NCBI GenBank assembly: GCA_033239125.1
Contig: BSWB01000001.1
Coordinates: 42,815,501 to 42,879,500 of the forward strand
Direction of reading: 5' to 3'
Source of the DNA: Fagopyrum homotropicum
Lineage: Eukaryota; Streptophyta; Magnoliopsida; Caryophyllales; Polygonaceae
DNA length: 64,000 nucleotides
This document shows positions 11,721 through 21,776 of this stretch, in pieces; positions within the stretch are counted from its first letter, which is position 1; each line of letters starts with the position of its first letter. The translations under genes were made by a program, and so were the position numbers. The notes below the pieces were generated by a model, which was not told the DNA's origin, searched no databases, and saw only the letters and a list, made by a program, of their open reading frames with translations.

Positions 11721-13099
11721 GACACAAAAACTTGAGAGAAGAAGGCAAGTCACTCGAGCAAAGAGTAAGCCGGTGGAACAACTCGAGGCTCATGATAAAC
11801 CCACTCGATCAAGACAACCCATTTGAGGTATCCCTACCTCGAGTTTTACATCAACTCCTTCTATGATCTTCCTCTAACTAACTTTGTAACTTGCTTAACT
11901 TGCATCCAAGGGGGCCACAATTTTAGAGCCGATATAAGAGGCGTTGGTTGAATGTATTTGAATCAAGTCTTCATACACCTCTAGAAATACTATCTTATTT
12001 AGTAGTTTGGATCTAGAAACAATATTTGGAAGTTAATTGGCCGAATTTTGTAATCAATCAAAGAGAAGAATTGGTGTTCTTCATTTTTGAACTTGCTAGA
12101 TCTTTTTCCAACTTGTTTTTTCTCATTACTTTGGATTGGTAAGTCTAATTTCGTCCATTCTTCTTCCTACATTTTTTTTTCTTGTCTACTTTCCAACCAT
12201 GGAATTTGTTTCTAATTTTACCATGTCTGGATTTTTCGATGAGTGAGTAGTTCTCTTACTAGGTTTTGGGGTGAAAATCTCCAAATTATGTTAGACTAAT
12301 ATTGTTCGTATATTGTGATTATGATTTCAAGGGAAACTAAGCATGTTAGTAGCATATAAAAGGGATCGAATCCGGATTATTATTCATTCATATTGGATGT
12401 TAGACTATCACTAGTTTAAATTGTTCCCTTAGAACATTGTATTCTTCCATGCATGAATGAATGATGTCTATATTAATCATCCAAGTTGAGACTTACAAGT
12501 ATAATGAGACCGATTGTGCAATGTTGAGATGCTTATCATGCTAGAGTAGGGAGATCTGGGTTGAAAGGATGATTAACCTACTTATGATGTTATATTGGAT
12601 AATGTACGCAACTAACAAACACCATGTGATGTTTATATTATTTAGTATGATCATAGTTGCTACCATGCTTAATAAACTAGTATGCAAATAGCAAACACGA
12701 TTTGATGCAATATTAGTTGACATAAAGTCATATGTTGTGACCAAACTCACCTAAATTACATGATATTCTTATTCCCTTTATTGATTGAACAATATATGCT
12801 TGAGCATGCTACTAGCATGGTTCGGGAGTAATGGCCCCGAACCTAGTGCTTTTCTCCATATATTTGATACTTGGGATACTTGTTACTTGCTACTTGTTAC
12901 TCAAACCCCCAAAGATTTGATCCATTGATCACCCATTTTTCATTCATTTTACACACTTAGACCTTGCTCTTATAATTGTGACTTTCAAGTTATATAGAAT
13001 CTCTCTTTCGATTTCGACCTTGATGAAAACATCATATACTTACATTGACAATGATTGTATACTTCAGGGATTATGTGATTTTTGAGGTGTCTCTTCAAG

Positions 13100-13121
13100 T
13101 TTTTGGCGTCGTTGCCGGGGA
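13100..13121 (+). other. Primer-binding site of element A (tRNA-Asp type)
   Basis: TGGCGTCGTTGCCGGGGA lies just inside the 5' LTR. It matches the complement of the tRNA-Asp 3' end used by Athila elements with one mismatch (T for C). Confidence 0.75.
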
Positions 13122-13289
13122 AATTCTTGACTTTGTTTTGATTTTTTAAAAGTTCAATATAAGTTTTAGTGTTTTGTTACTTTTGATGCACTTTGGTGTG
13201 TGTTTGTGATTTGTAAATTGTGTTTCAAGAGATGGCTAATAACTGAACTTCTTTCTGAACTACAAGAAGATAGGCATATGATGAGCCAA

Positions 13290-13560
13290 TTGACTATGAT
13301 GGATGGAATGCCCAACAAGAAGAGGAAAATGAAGAGTTCCTTTTTGAAATGAAAGAAATGCTAAAGAAACTCAATGCCAATGTTAATTCCATTGCACAAG
13401 ATCGACCGATGTTTGAGCAACAACTAGCTCTAGAAGAGAAATCTAGGAGAATAGAGCATGAAGAGCTTCTTTCTATAGAAGAAGAAATTAGATTGCTAGA
13501 GACGATGAAGAAGCTCCTCACCAAAGTGGAATCAATTTTAAATCTCCAAGAGATGCTAGA
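13290..13560 (+). pseudogene. Gag-like fragment of element A
   Basis: The segment encodes a Glu/Lys-rich, likely coiled-coil stretch with MLKKLNANVNSIAQ and FEQQLALEEKSRR, resembling the part of the gag of element B that reads ILIKLNAMENSM...FEQQLANRA. It runs into the insertion point of B at 13560 and continues, with stops, at 25003. Probably a relic of gag; no protein would be made across the break. Confidence 0.55.
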
Positions 13561-15310
13561 TGATAGCATGAATTATAGTCTATATTTTGGGGTTTGTTTG
13601 GACGTTTTATCTTTCATAATCTGCATGTTTGTATGTACATTATGTGATTCTACTACCATTTCACCTACCTTTGCGAGAATCGAGGTCTACACCTAGTTTT
13701 GTTGTAATTACAGGTAATATGATACGTTTTGCATCAAAAAGGAGCAAAAGGAGTCATGAGTCATTTGGAACTACATCCAGGAAGCATAGCCATGGATTAA
13801 AGATTTACTTTAGACCAGTTTTGAGAGATTTCACATTCAGTTGAGACTCACCTCGGTTGACCAGAGATTCATCTCGACCGAGGTGATCCAGAGACGCCGA
13901 CTCGACCGAGGCGAACACCTAGGACGCGGCGAGAATATTTTATTCTTGGAGGAGATCTTTTAAATTTGGAAAGTGATCTTATATTTTTGGGCTTGGCTCC
14001 TGGAAGGAAGGAGATATGCAGAATCATATATTTTGCCTATATTTATGGGAGAATATCTTTCTAAGATTTATTATCTTTGGAGGGTTATTTTCCTATAAAA
14101 AGGGTTGGATTTTCCACAAATCCGGGGGGTGCTTAGATCTCGCATACATCCCGCCTACACCGAAAAATACGCAGCAGCAGCCTACTCCAAGTTGGGAGAA
14201 TTGAAGAACCTTTTTGAAGGTTGAAGGAAGATTGAAGTCCATAGCTTTTATAGCTTTATTGAAGGGTTTTGTAAGATTATCTTCAAATCCCTCAATTGTT
14301 GTCTTGTCTTTTTGGATTGTTATCCAAGGAACGCTTTGTTGTGATATTTGATTCAGTTATTGAAGTCTTTTCATTAAATTCTTCTTTGTTCAAATATTCA
14401 CCTTCTTCCCATATATTTTAATACCTTCATTATGATGATGAGTGGCTAATTTCCTTGTGTGATTCTAGGGTGATTGGCTGAAGGTTGTGGGAAAAACAAT
14501 GATAGAATAATCTTAGATCCCAGTAGGATCCTGAAAGTTCGAGTCTTTAACCTTAACCCTAAGCATCTTGTTCAGTCGATGAACACCTCGGCCGGGGTGG
14601 AAACTGGCTGACCGAGGTGACTTATCTGACCCATAACTGAGAGTTAAGTGTTAGAGTTTGCCAAATCCTATTCTTATTACACACTTCCTGGTTCAAAGCA
14701 AGCTTAGGATGAGACTTACCCGGTGATTCCTTAGTTTGTGTATTAACGATCATAAGTGTAGGTAATAAAGGTTTGTCCTTTATTGGGGTTTGAGTGTGCT
14801 TCCATCCCATCTTTGTGAGTTAGCCTGAGACTTACCCGGTAAAGGTTGATTCTATTCCCTTAGATGGTGTGTTAGTTTGAGGTTATAGTTCTTTATCATG
14901 ATTCCTTGAGACTTACCCGGTAATAGAAGTTACGGTTTTGGATTAGTGAATAGTGAGACTTACCCGGTGATCTACTCCATTTTAGAAACACCTTCCCCAC
15001 GCAAAAATCTCAGCTTTGTCCGCTTATCTATAGATCTTGAGTTGGAACCACAACTAGATGCTTTAATCCCTAGAATTGCATGTTTGCTTTATTGACTTCT
15101 TATTCATCTTTGATTGTGTTAATTGCTCTTGTGGTTAGAATCGACATAGCACACCGTGTTGACTTTGTTTCACCGAGTCCCTGTGATCGACCCCTGGAAT
15201 TTTCTTGCTTTTACTACGATTGACCCGTACACTGCGGGTTCGCATCCTTGTTTTAAGCTTAAGTCTAGGGTTATAAATTTAAAGCTTGCACACACCGTTT
15301 GGAGCGAACA
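13561..15310 (+). repeat. 5' LTR of element B
   Basis: 1750 bp, from TGATAGCATG to GAGCGAACA. A TATA box CTATAAAAAG lies at 14093-14102. Four exact copies of GAGACTTACCCGGT occur at 14711, 14827, 14908 and 14955. Copies of the CTCGACCGAGG-type motif occur near 13848-13910 and 14584-14620. Confidence 0.95.
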
Positions 15311-15316
15311 AGTTTT

Positions 15317-15334
15317 TGGCGCCGTTGCCGGGGA
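15317..15334 (+). other. Primer-binding site of element B (tRNA-Asp)
   Basis: TGGCGCCGTTGCCGGGGA is a full 18-base complement of the tRNA-Asp 3' end, the primer known for Athila elements; it follows the LTR end by 6 bp. Confidence 0.85.
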
Positions 15335-15438
15335 CTTGGTCTAGACCGAGCCGGTACGGTTTGCTCTTGGGGCGCTTGCCCCGTTTCATCTAACCACTCT
15401 ACTTGAGTGACGACTTTTGCAGGTTCTTTCTTAGGTAT

Positions 15439-18400
15439 ATGCGAAGAACCCGCACTGGGAAGGAAATCGTTCCTTACGATCCCGAACCAGAAAAGACTTA
15501 CAAGCGACGCTTAAGAGAAGCAAAGATGGCCCAACAAGACGATCGCGATCTTGCGGCCGAATTAAAGGAGACGCAAGAGCTGCTGCGTCTCAGTAAGGAA
15601 GAACTAATGCAAGAGAAAGAGGAGAATCGCGCCAGGACTGCAGCAATCGAAGTTGAGATTGCAGTCATACGAGACCAGATTCTACTTCGACCGAGGGAAG
15701 ATCCTCCTGTTGATCCTCGACCGAGGCAGAATCCAGTAGCTGATCCTCGACCGAGGCAGATTCCAGTACCTGACGCCCCGGCCGATGTACTTCCACCTCG
15801 GATGCCAGTCCGAGATGTTCTTCTTGCAGGAATTCCACAAACCCTAGGTCAAAGGATGGACCCTAATCAACAGCTGAGGCGTCCAGGAGTGAACCTAGGA
15901 GATCCAGCAGATCATGACTACGAACTTCGACCACAAGTTCTAGCCATGATTCGCCAATGCCAATTCGGAGGGCTAGAGAAGGAGTCGCCGCATCAACATC
16001 TTCAAAACTACGAGATCTTGATGGAAACCTTGCGACCGTCCAGAATTGAAAATAACAACTACAAGCTAAGACCTTTTTACTTTTCTTTAAAAGATAGAGC
16101 TCTTACTTGGTATCAATCTCTTCCTCCAGGAAAAATCAGCACATGGGAGGAGATGACCACGGAATTCTTGACCAAATTCTTTCCCCCCTCAAAGACCGCC
16201 GAAATGAGAGGGAAGATCAATGCTTTCATTATGAAAGACAAGGAGAGCTTGTCCAAATCTTGGGAGCGGTTCAAGGATATCCTTTTGGATTGCCCACATC
16301 ATGGGATTCCAAAGATCGAGTTGTTGGAGATCTACTTCAAAGGGCTGGACGGAAGCACCCAGTTCAATCTCCAACTACTCTCCGCCGGTACCTTCATGGA
16401 CATGGCGATTGATGAGGCTTGGGACTTCATTGAGAAGCAAGCCTTGCACATGGAGAAGTATACCCACCAAGGAGCTGAAGGTGGAATTAAAAGAGTCAAC
16501 TTTCAAGAGACTCAACCCAACAACAATCAACTCACGTCATTGAAGAACGACGTGAAGCAATTGAAGGAGCTCTTGATGGCTCAAACTAAGAAGGAAGATC
16601 AAGGGAAAAGGAACAACAACAACAACGGGTACCGTAACAACAACAACGGTCCCCGAAACAACAACTACAACAACAACAATAGAGGATCAAATAGCAACAA
16701 CTGGAGGGCGAATAACCAAAATCACGGTAACAATCATTCAAACTCCAATTCTAATGATTCCTCTAACCCTTTTCTCTCGCCCCCTTCTTCTTCTTCTTCT
16801 ACTCCATTGAAAAGCCAAGGGCAAGGATCAAGTTCGTCTCAGCCAGAAAAGAAAGACGCAGTTCTGGAGGCAATCTTGATCAAGCTTAACGCTATGGAGA
16901 ATTCTATGACTTCATTTTCGAGGGCCCAAAAGTCCTTCGAACAACAACTTGCTAATAGGGCGAATGAAGCGCCAAGAGATCCAGGGAAGCTTCCAGCAAA
17001 GACGGAAACTAACCCTAAGGGCCAGTGCATGGCCATAACGACGAGGAGTGGACTCAAAACTGCAGATCCAGTACCTCGCTCGACGCAGACCACCTCGGTC
17101 CAGATCCAGTCGAAGAACACCTCGACCGAGATGCCAACCGAGGTGGAGCAACAGAAAGCAGGAGGAACGACAGAAACTTATGTTCCACCCCCTGCATATA
17201 AGCCACCACTTCCATTCCCTCAGTCCAGAGCCAGAGCACATCTTGACAAGCACTTTGGTAAGTTCCTTGACTTGATGAATAAGCTACATATTAATATTCC
17301 TTTCCTTGATGCTATTTTAGGTATGCCCGCCTATGGGAAGTTCTTAAAAGAAATCTTATCAAGGAAGAGGAAGCTGGAGGATGTTGGTGAAGTTAGGATG
17401 ACATCTAAATCTTCGGAGCTTATCAAGATCATGAAGGAAAAGATGCCACCTAAGTTGAGAGATCCCGGCTCATTTTGCATTCCCATTCAAGTTGGGGATG
17501 TAACTTGTGAAGCCCTTTGTGATCTAGGAGCCAGCGTGAGCATCATCCCGCTGGAGCTATGCACGAAGATCGGTCTTGGAGAGCCCAAGCCGGTCAAGAT
17601 TCGACTCTACATGGCAGATCGCTCCATTACCCATCCCGTGGGCATCTTGGAGGACGTTCCGGTCAAGTTAGGTAACTTCTATCTACCCATAGATTTTGTC
17701 GTACTTGACATTCCCGCAGATTATCCTGTTCCTATTATTCTCGGGAGGCCATTTCTAGCAACTTCGGGTTGCAACGTGGATTGCAAGAACGCCAAGTTGA
17801 AATTCAACGTTGGAGGCGATGAGGTGGAGTTCGCACTACTTGCAGCCATGAAAGGGGAGCAACTAACTGATGATATCTTCAACATCTACGATGAAGAAGA
17901 ATCAAGAGAATTGGTGAGCTCTATCCTTATTAACGATCCACTCGAAAGAGTTATTAGCTTCAGTTTAATGGAGGAAGGTATAGATGCTTCTTGTGATGCA
18001 GATATACGGAGCTTGAAGGCAATGGAAGAGGATTCAGGAGCTAAAACTGAGAAGCTAATCCAGGAGACGAAGATCTTCAGTCTCGGATCCAGTAGCAGTA
18101 CCTCGACCGAGGCACTTTCTGGACTGAGCGAGGCGACCGAAGAACATCTCGGTCAACGCCTATGCGCCTCGACCGAGGTCAAAGGCGAGACGATGTCAAT
18201 TGAGATTGCTGAGAACAACAATTTTCTTACTCCCTTCTCTGACATTCACCCACTGTTGGTGGAGCATTCCATCCACCAACTTTCTGATAATAAAGGTCCT
18301 TGGTACGCTGATATTGTGAATTATCTTGTTTGCCAGGAGATACCGCCCGGATTGACGTACTCTCAAAAGAAAAGATTCTTCAAGGAAGTACGACATTACT

Positions 18401-18525
18401 ACTGGGACGAGCTGCTGCTATTCAAGCGCGGACCGGATGGGATGCTTCGAAGGTGCATTCCGGAGGATGAAGTTTATAGTGTCATAAGGCATTGTCATTC
18501 ACTTCCTTGTGGGGGGGCATGCTAG
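15439..18525 (+). CDS. Gag-protease polyprotein of element B, fused to integrase zinc-binding start
   Basis: The first ATG in the long open frame (MRRTRTGKEIVP) gives 1028 residues. Order: a short Pro-rich repeat (about residues 85-120), a Retrotrans_gag domain (about 210-340; LTWYQSLPPGKISTWEEM), an Asn-rich low-complexity region (about 390-440), and an aspartic protease with the Athila-type active site CDLGAS (D695) and the flap/IILGRPF block. There is no CCHC zinc knuckle. After the protease comes an acidic, Ser/Thr-rich linker and then directly the pre-integrase region (PWYADIVNYL, YYWDE) and first histidines of the H2C2 zinc finger. The expected RT and RNase H are missing. The frame ends at a 7-G run at 18511-18517, after which integrase continues in another frame. 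Gag would form virus-like particles in the cytoplasm. Confidence 0.9.
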   Translation: MRRTRTGKEIVPYDPEPEKTYKRRLREAKMAQQDDRDLAAELKETQELLRLSKEELMQEKEENRARTAAIEVEIAVIRDQILLRPREDPPVDPRPRQNPVADPRPRQIPVPDAPADVLPPRMPVRDVLLAGIPQTLGQRMDPNQQLRRPGVNLGDPADHDYELRPQVLAMIRQCQFGGLEKESPHQHLQNYEILMETLRPSRIENNNYKLRPFYFSLKDRALTWYQSLPPGKISTWEEMTTEFLTKFFPPSKTAEMRGKINAFIMKDKESLSKSWERFKDILLDCPHHGIPKIELLEIYFKGLDGSTQFNLQLLSAGTFMDMAIDEAWDFIEKQALHMEKYTHQGAEGGIKRVNFQETQPNNNQLTSLKNDVKQLKELLMAQTKKEDQGKRNNNNNGYRNNNNGPRNNNYNNNNRGSNSNNWRANNQNHGNNHSNSNSNDSSNPFLSPPSSSSSTPLKSQGQGSSSSQPEKKDAVLEAILIKLNAMENSMTSFSRAQKSFEQQLANRANEAPRDPGKLPAKTETNPKGQCMAITTRSGLKTADPVPRSTQTTSVQIQSKNTSTEMPTEVEQQKAGGTTETYVPPPAYKPPLPFPQSRARAHLDKHFGKFLDLMNKLHINIPFLDAILGMPAYGKFLKEILSRKRKLEDVGEVRMTSKSSELIKIMKEKMPPKLRDPGSFCIPIQVGDVTCEALCDLGASVSIIPLELCTKIGLGEPKPVKIRLYMADRSITHPVGILEDVPVKLGNFYLPIDFVVLDIPADYPVPIILGRPFLATSGCNVDCKNAKLKFNVGGDEVEFALLAAMKGEQLTDDIFNIYDEEESRELVSSILINDPLERVISFSLMEEGIDASCDADIRSLKAMEEDSGAKTEKLIQETKIFSLGSSSSTSTEALSGLSEATEEHLGQRLCASTEVKGETMSIEIAENNNFLTPFSDIHPLLVEHSIHQLSDNKGPWYADIVNYLVCQEIPPGLTYSQKKRFFKEVRHYYWDELLLFKRGPDGMLRRCIPEDEVYSVIRHCHSLPCGGAC

Positions 18526-19576
18526 CACCGATAAAACATGCGCTAAGGTATTGCGTTCCGGTTTCTTTTGGCCTACATTATTTAAGGATGTGCAATCTTT
18601 TGTTGTCTCTTGTGATGCATGCCAAAGAACAGGGAACTTATCAAGGAGGAACGAGATGCCACTTAATAACATCCAAGAAGTGGAAATCTTTGATGTATGG
18701 GGGATTGACTTCATGGGACCTTTCCCATCATCCGGAGAAAACCTCTACATTCTCCTTGCAGTTGATTACGTCTCTAGATGGGTTGAAGCCATTGCTTCTC
18801 CCACTAACGACGCCAAAGTAGTTGTGAAGTTCTTGAATAGAACTATCTTTCCACGGTTTGGAACTCCACGCATCATCATTAGCGATGGAGGAACGCATTT
18901 CATCAACCGGAAGTTCAAAGCACTTCTATCGAAGTATGGGGTCACCCACAAGGTATCAACCGCTTATCACCCTCAAACTAGTGGACAGGTCGAGATCTCG
19001 AATAGAGAAATCAAGGCAATTTTGGAGAAGACCGTCTCTAGAACGAGGAAGGATTGGTCCATGAAGTTGGACGATGCTCTTTGGGCGTACAGGACCGCAT
19101 TCAAGACTCCCATCGGTACCACTCCTTATAATTTAGTATATGGGAAGTCTTGCCATTTGCCCGTCGAATTGGAACACAAGGCGTATTGGGCGATCAAATG
19201 GTTGAATTTCGACATCAAGGAGGCTGGTGAGAAGCGACTATTGGAACTTAACGAGCTGGAGGAGCTGCGTTTGAACGCTTATGAGAATGCCAAAATCTAC
19301 AAGGAAAGGACGAAGAGATGGCATGACAAGCGTATCGTTCCAAAGGAGCTTAACGAAGGAGACTTAGTTCTACTCTTCAACTCCCGCCTCCGCCTTTTTC
19401 CAGGTAAGTTGAAATCTAGATGGACCGGACCTTATGTTGTGAAACATGTTTTCCCTCATGGCGCAGTAGAGATATGGGGCGAAACTAGCGGAAGCTTCAA
19501 GGTCAACGGTCATAGACTTAAGAAGTACCTACCGGAAACGCTGGTTGAGGAGGTTGCACCGATATACCTCCTTTGA
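18518..19576 (+). pseudogene. Integrase of element B, in a shifted frame
   Basis: The frame encodes the rest of an Athila-type integrase: the cysteines of the H2C2 finger (CDACQRTGN), the catalytic core with GIDFMGPF (first Asp), IISDGGTHF (second Asp) and SGQVEISNREIK (Glu), and the C-terminal part (GDLVLLFNSRLRLFPGKLKS) that resembles the GPY/F region. It would insert cDNA into host DNA. Relative to the upstream ORF it is displaced by one base at the 7-G run, so it can only be made by frameshifting or not at all. All three catalytic residues are present and there are no further stops. Confidence 0.88.
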
Positions 19577-20375
19577 GACGCATCATGGTCCAGCTAGCGA
19601 CCTTAAATCAAGCGCTTCTTGGGAGGCAACCCAAGGTATTGCTTTCTTTTCCGTTTTCTAGTCTAGATTAGATAGTTTTTGTTTTTGCTTTGCTTTGCTT
19701 TGTTTTTGGCGTTCTGGACAGATAACCGGGAATATCTAAGGAAGGAGCACAACTGGAAGGACAGAAGTTCGAGATTCTGAGAAGACAGAAGCACCTCGGT
19801 TACTGTCAGAGCACCTCGACCGAGTTGATTCTTGAGCAACCGAGGCGACTAGGGTTTCTGCAGAACTGCCTCGGTCCACACCACCTCGGTCCAGTCGAGA
19901 CCATCTCGACCGAGGTGACAGCAGATCCAGTAACAGTATAAAAGGCGAAAAAAAAAAATTACTTTTCACTTTTTTATCCTCCTCGACCGCGGCGAACAGA
20001 CACACCTCGCTCATCTCAGATCTTGCTTGTTTTCGACGTTTTCTGCTTCCAAACCGAGATTGAAGGGTAGAGGAGTCGATTGCAACAACAAATCTGCAAG
20101 AAATTCGAGTGAATCGGCCGGAACGAGGTAAAAACGATCGAAACCCTAACTCGTTCGTTTACTTCGATTTGGGCTTTGGTTGCCCTTGAATCTGCTGAGG
20201 AAAAGCTTAAGTACCCCTTAGGAAGCATTTGTAGTGATTTTAGGGGGAAAAGAACTGAATTTCTGAGAGTGGAATCGCGACTGTCTTTGCCTCGGTCCAG
20301 TCGACCTGCACCTCGGTCGAGGTGATTCTTGGAGTTTGTCAGTCGACCGAGGTAGTCTGACAGTATTGATTGAAG
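19577..20375 (+). other. Spacer between integrase and third ORF of B
   Basis: Non-coding. Includes the GGGAGGCAACCCAA block (near 19620) seen after pol in Athila-type elements, and the densest cluster of CCTCGACCGAGG-type motifs (19790-20000 and 20288-20355). Confidence 0.7.
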
Positions 20376-21776
20376 ATGAGTTCTGACAGGTTGTTAGCCC
20401 TTAGAGATAGATCCTCCCCTTCCCCTTCTTCCTCATCCCGACCTTCTATCCCGGTGATCCATGAGAGACACCAGGTAGATTATGAGCGCATTGCTAGCCG
20501 TCCAGTGATCGCACCTAGATTTCTGGACATTTCTGCTTTTGACTGTCTCCACGTTGATGGAGAGATTAGGAGGATGATCACCACCGTAGGGCTGGATCAG
20601 TTTACTGAGATCCGAGCCCCAGCCTACTTAGAGCCGACCCTTGAGTTTGTCAGCTCCTTCACTTACCTCCCCACAGAGAGGGCTGTGAAGTACCGGTTGA
20701 TGAACCGGAACTATTTAGTACCTCTAGACCACTGGAGAGATATTTTTGGCTTCCCTGCCCCCACTGCTGTAGACTTCCCGACCCGAGCCGTAGCTAGAGA
20801 GTTCTGGGGTCAGATTGCCCACATTACAGAGCATGCAGATAGGTGGCGCCCTGGTGATTCCAGGGAGAAGCTTATCTTCCATCTTGCTTTTCGATTAGCC
20901 CACAGGATTTTCAGCAAGACGCTTCTGGCGCGTACTGAGACGCCCCAGAAGGTCCGACAGGGGGAGCTCTTTGCTTTATACTGCATGGTCACAGGTGGAT
21001 ACCCCGACTTTGGATTGATGCTGGCAGAGGATCTGCACAGGATCAAGGCCAAAGGGAAGGGAGATATATGCTGTGGTGGGATAGTGACCCATATCGCTAG
21101 GTATCAGGATATGGATCTGAGTAGGTGTACTATGGTGGCGGCTGCCAAGCCGCTCGGACTACAGGAGATGATTACACGGAGGATTCTAGTCCCCCGTGGA
21201 CTGACTACACCCTACGTCGCTATGCCATGGGAGCTGACTGCACCTCAGGGCATCAGGTGGTCTGCACAGTTCTCAGTCTTTGATCCACACTACTGGCAGA
21301 CAGCATGGGCTCCACTGATGGAGGATTACAGAGAGGCAGCAGCTGCCCCTGCTGCAGCTGAGGAGGAGGAGGAGGCTGAGGACGACGACGACGATGAGGA
21401 TACAGTCGATGAGAGAGGAGGTGGCGTCCCGATGGACACAGGGACAGATACAGCTGGGACGAGCGCGCCACCTATTATAGATTTGGATGACGAGGAGGAT
21501 ACAGAGCCGGCACCAGCTGAGACTTCTTCAGTCAGACCTGCTAGACGCATGAGGCGTGGAGTGAGGAATAGAGCTGCTCACCGACGGATCGATGACCTGA
21601 CGGATCAGGTTATCGACTCATATGCTGCATTATCGCTGGATATCCGCGAGATGCAGGAGCGGCAGCATCATCAGCACATCATGGCTCAGCTACAGTTCGA
21701 GCGTATCATGGGCCATCCTTATGATCCGACTCAGTATCCCTACATACCACCACCACCACCGGATCGAGACTACTGA
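20376..21776 (+). CDS. Third ORF of element B, Athila ORF-1-like protein
   Basis: Opens at ATG 20376 (MSSDRLLALRDR), 466 residues. It occupies the position called env-like in Athila elements. The first 300 residues (AYLEPTLEFVSSFTYLP, YLVPLDHWRDIFGFP, FWGQIAHITE) resemble the Arabidopsis retrotransposon ORF-1 family; that is recognition from memory. I see no signal peptide or membrane-spanning segment, so envelope function is not supported. The C-terminal third is disordered: an acidic run (about 329-346), PPIIDLDDEED (365-375), which fits a SUMO-interacting motif, then a basic stretch RPARRMRRGVRNRAAHRR (about 387-404) suitable for nuclear import, and a Pro-rich tail. The frame is intact. 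Function unknown. Confidence 0.8.
   Translation: MSSDRLLALRDRSSPSPSSSSRPSIPVIHERHQVDYERIASRPVIAPRFLDISAFDCLHVDGEIRRMITTVGLDQFTEIRAPAYLEPTLEFVSSFTYLPTERAVKYRLMNRNYLVPLDHWRDIFGFPAPTAVDFPTRAVAREFWGQIAHITEHADRWRPGDSREKLIFHLAFRLAHRIFSKTLLARTETPQKVRQGELFALYCMVTGGYPDFGLMLAEDLHRIKAKGKGDICCGGIVTHIARYQDMDLSRCTMVAAAKPLGLQEMITRRILVPRGLTTPYVAMPWELTAPQGIRWSAQFSVFDPHYWQTAWAPLMEDYREAAAAPAAAEEEEEAEDDDDDEDTVDERGGGVPMDTGTDTAGTSAPPIIDLDDEEDTEPAPAETSSVRPARRMRRGVRNRAAHRRIDDLTDQVIDSYAALSLDIREMQERQHHQHIMAQLQFERIMGHPYDPTQYPYIPPPPPDRDY

Larger units (their letters stand above)
8673..13097 (+). repeat. 5' LTR of element A, truncated and split by D
   Basis: LTR sequence at 8673-8962 continues at 11726-13097 and aligns by eye with 27170-28070 plus 33450-34216. 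The first about 350 bp of the LTR are missing, replaced by the LINE remnant. It is rich in copies of an ACTCGAGCAAAGAAG-type motif. It ends at CTCTTCA before the primer-binding site. Confidence 0.75.

Noticed and set aside
15403..15438. Twelve extra codons at the start of the gag frame of B
   Set aside because: The frame is open there but begins with TTG; the first ATG is at 15439 and is followed by the usual basic gag N-terminus.
20376..21776. Viral-type envelope protein in element B
   Set aside because: Only the position is env-like. No signal peptide, no transmembrane segment and no Cys pattern were seen.
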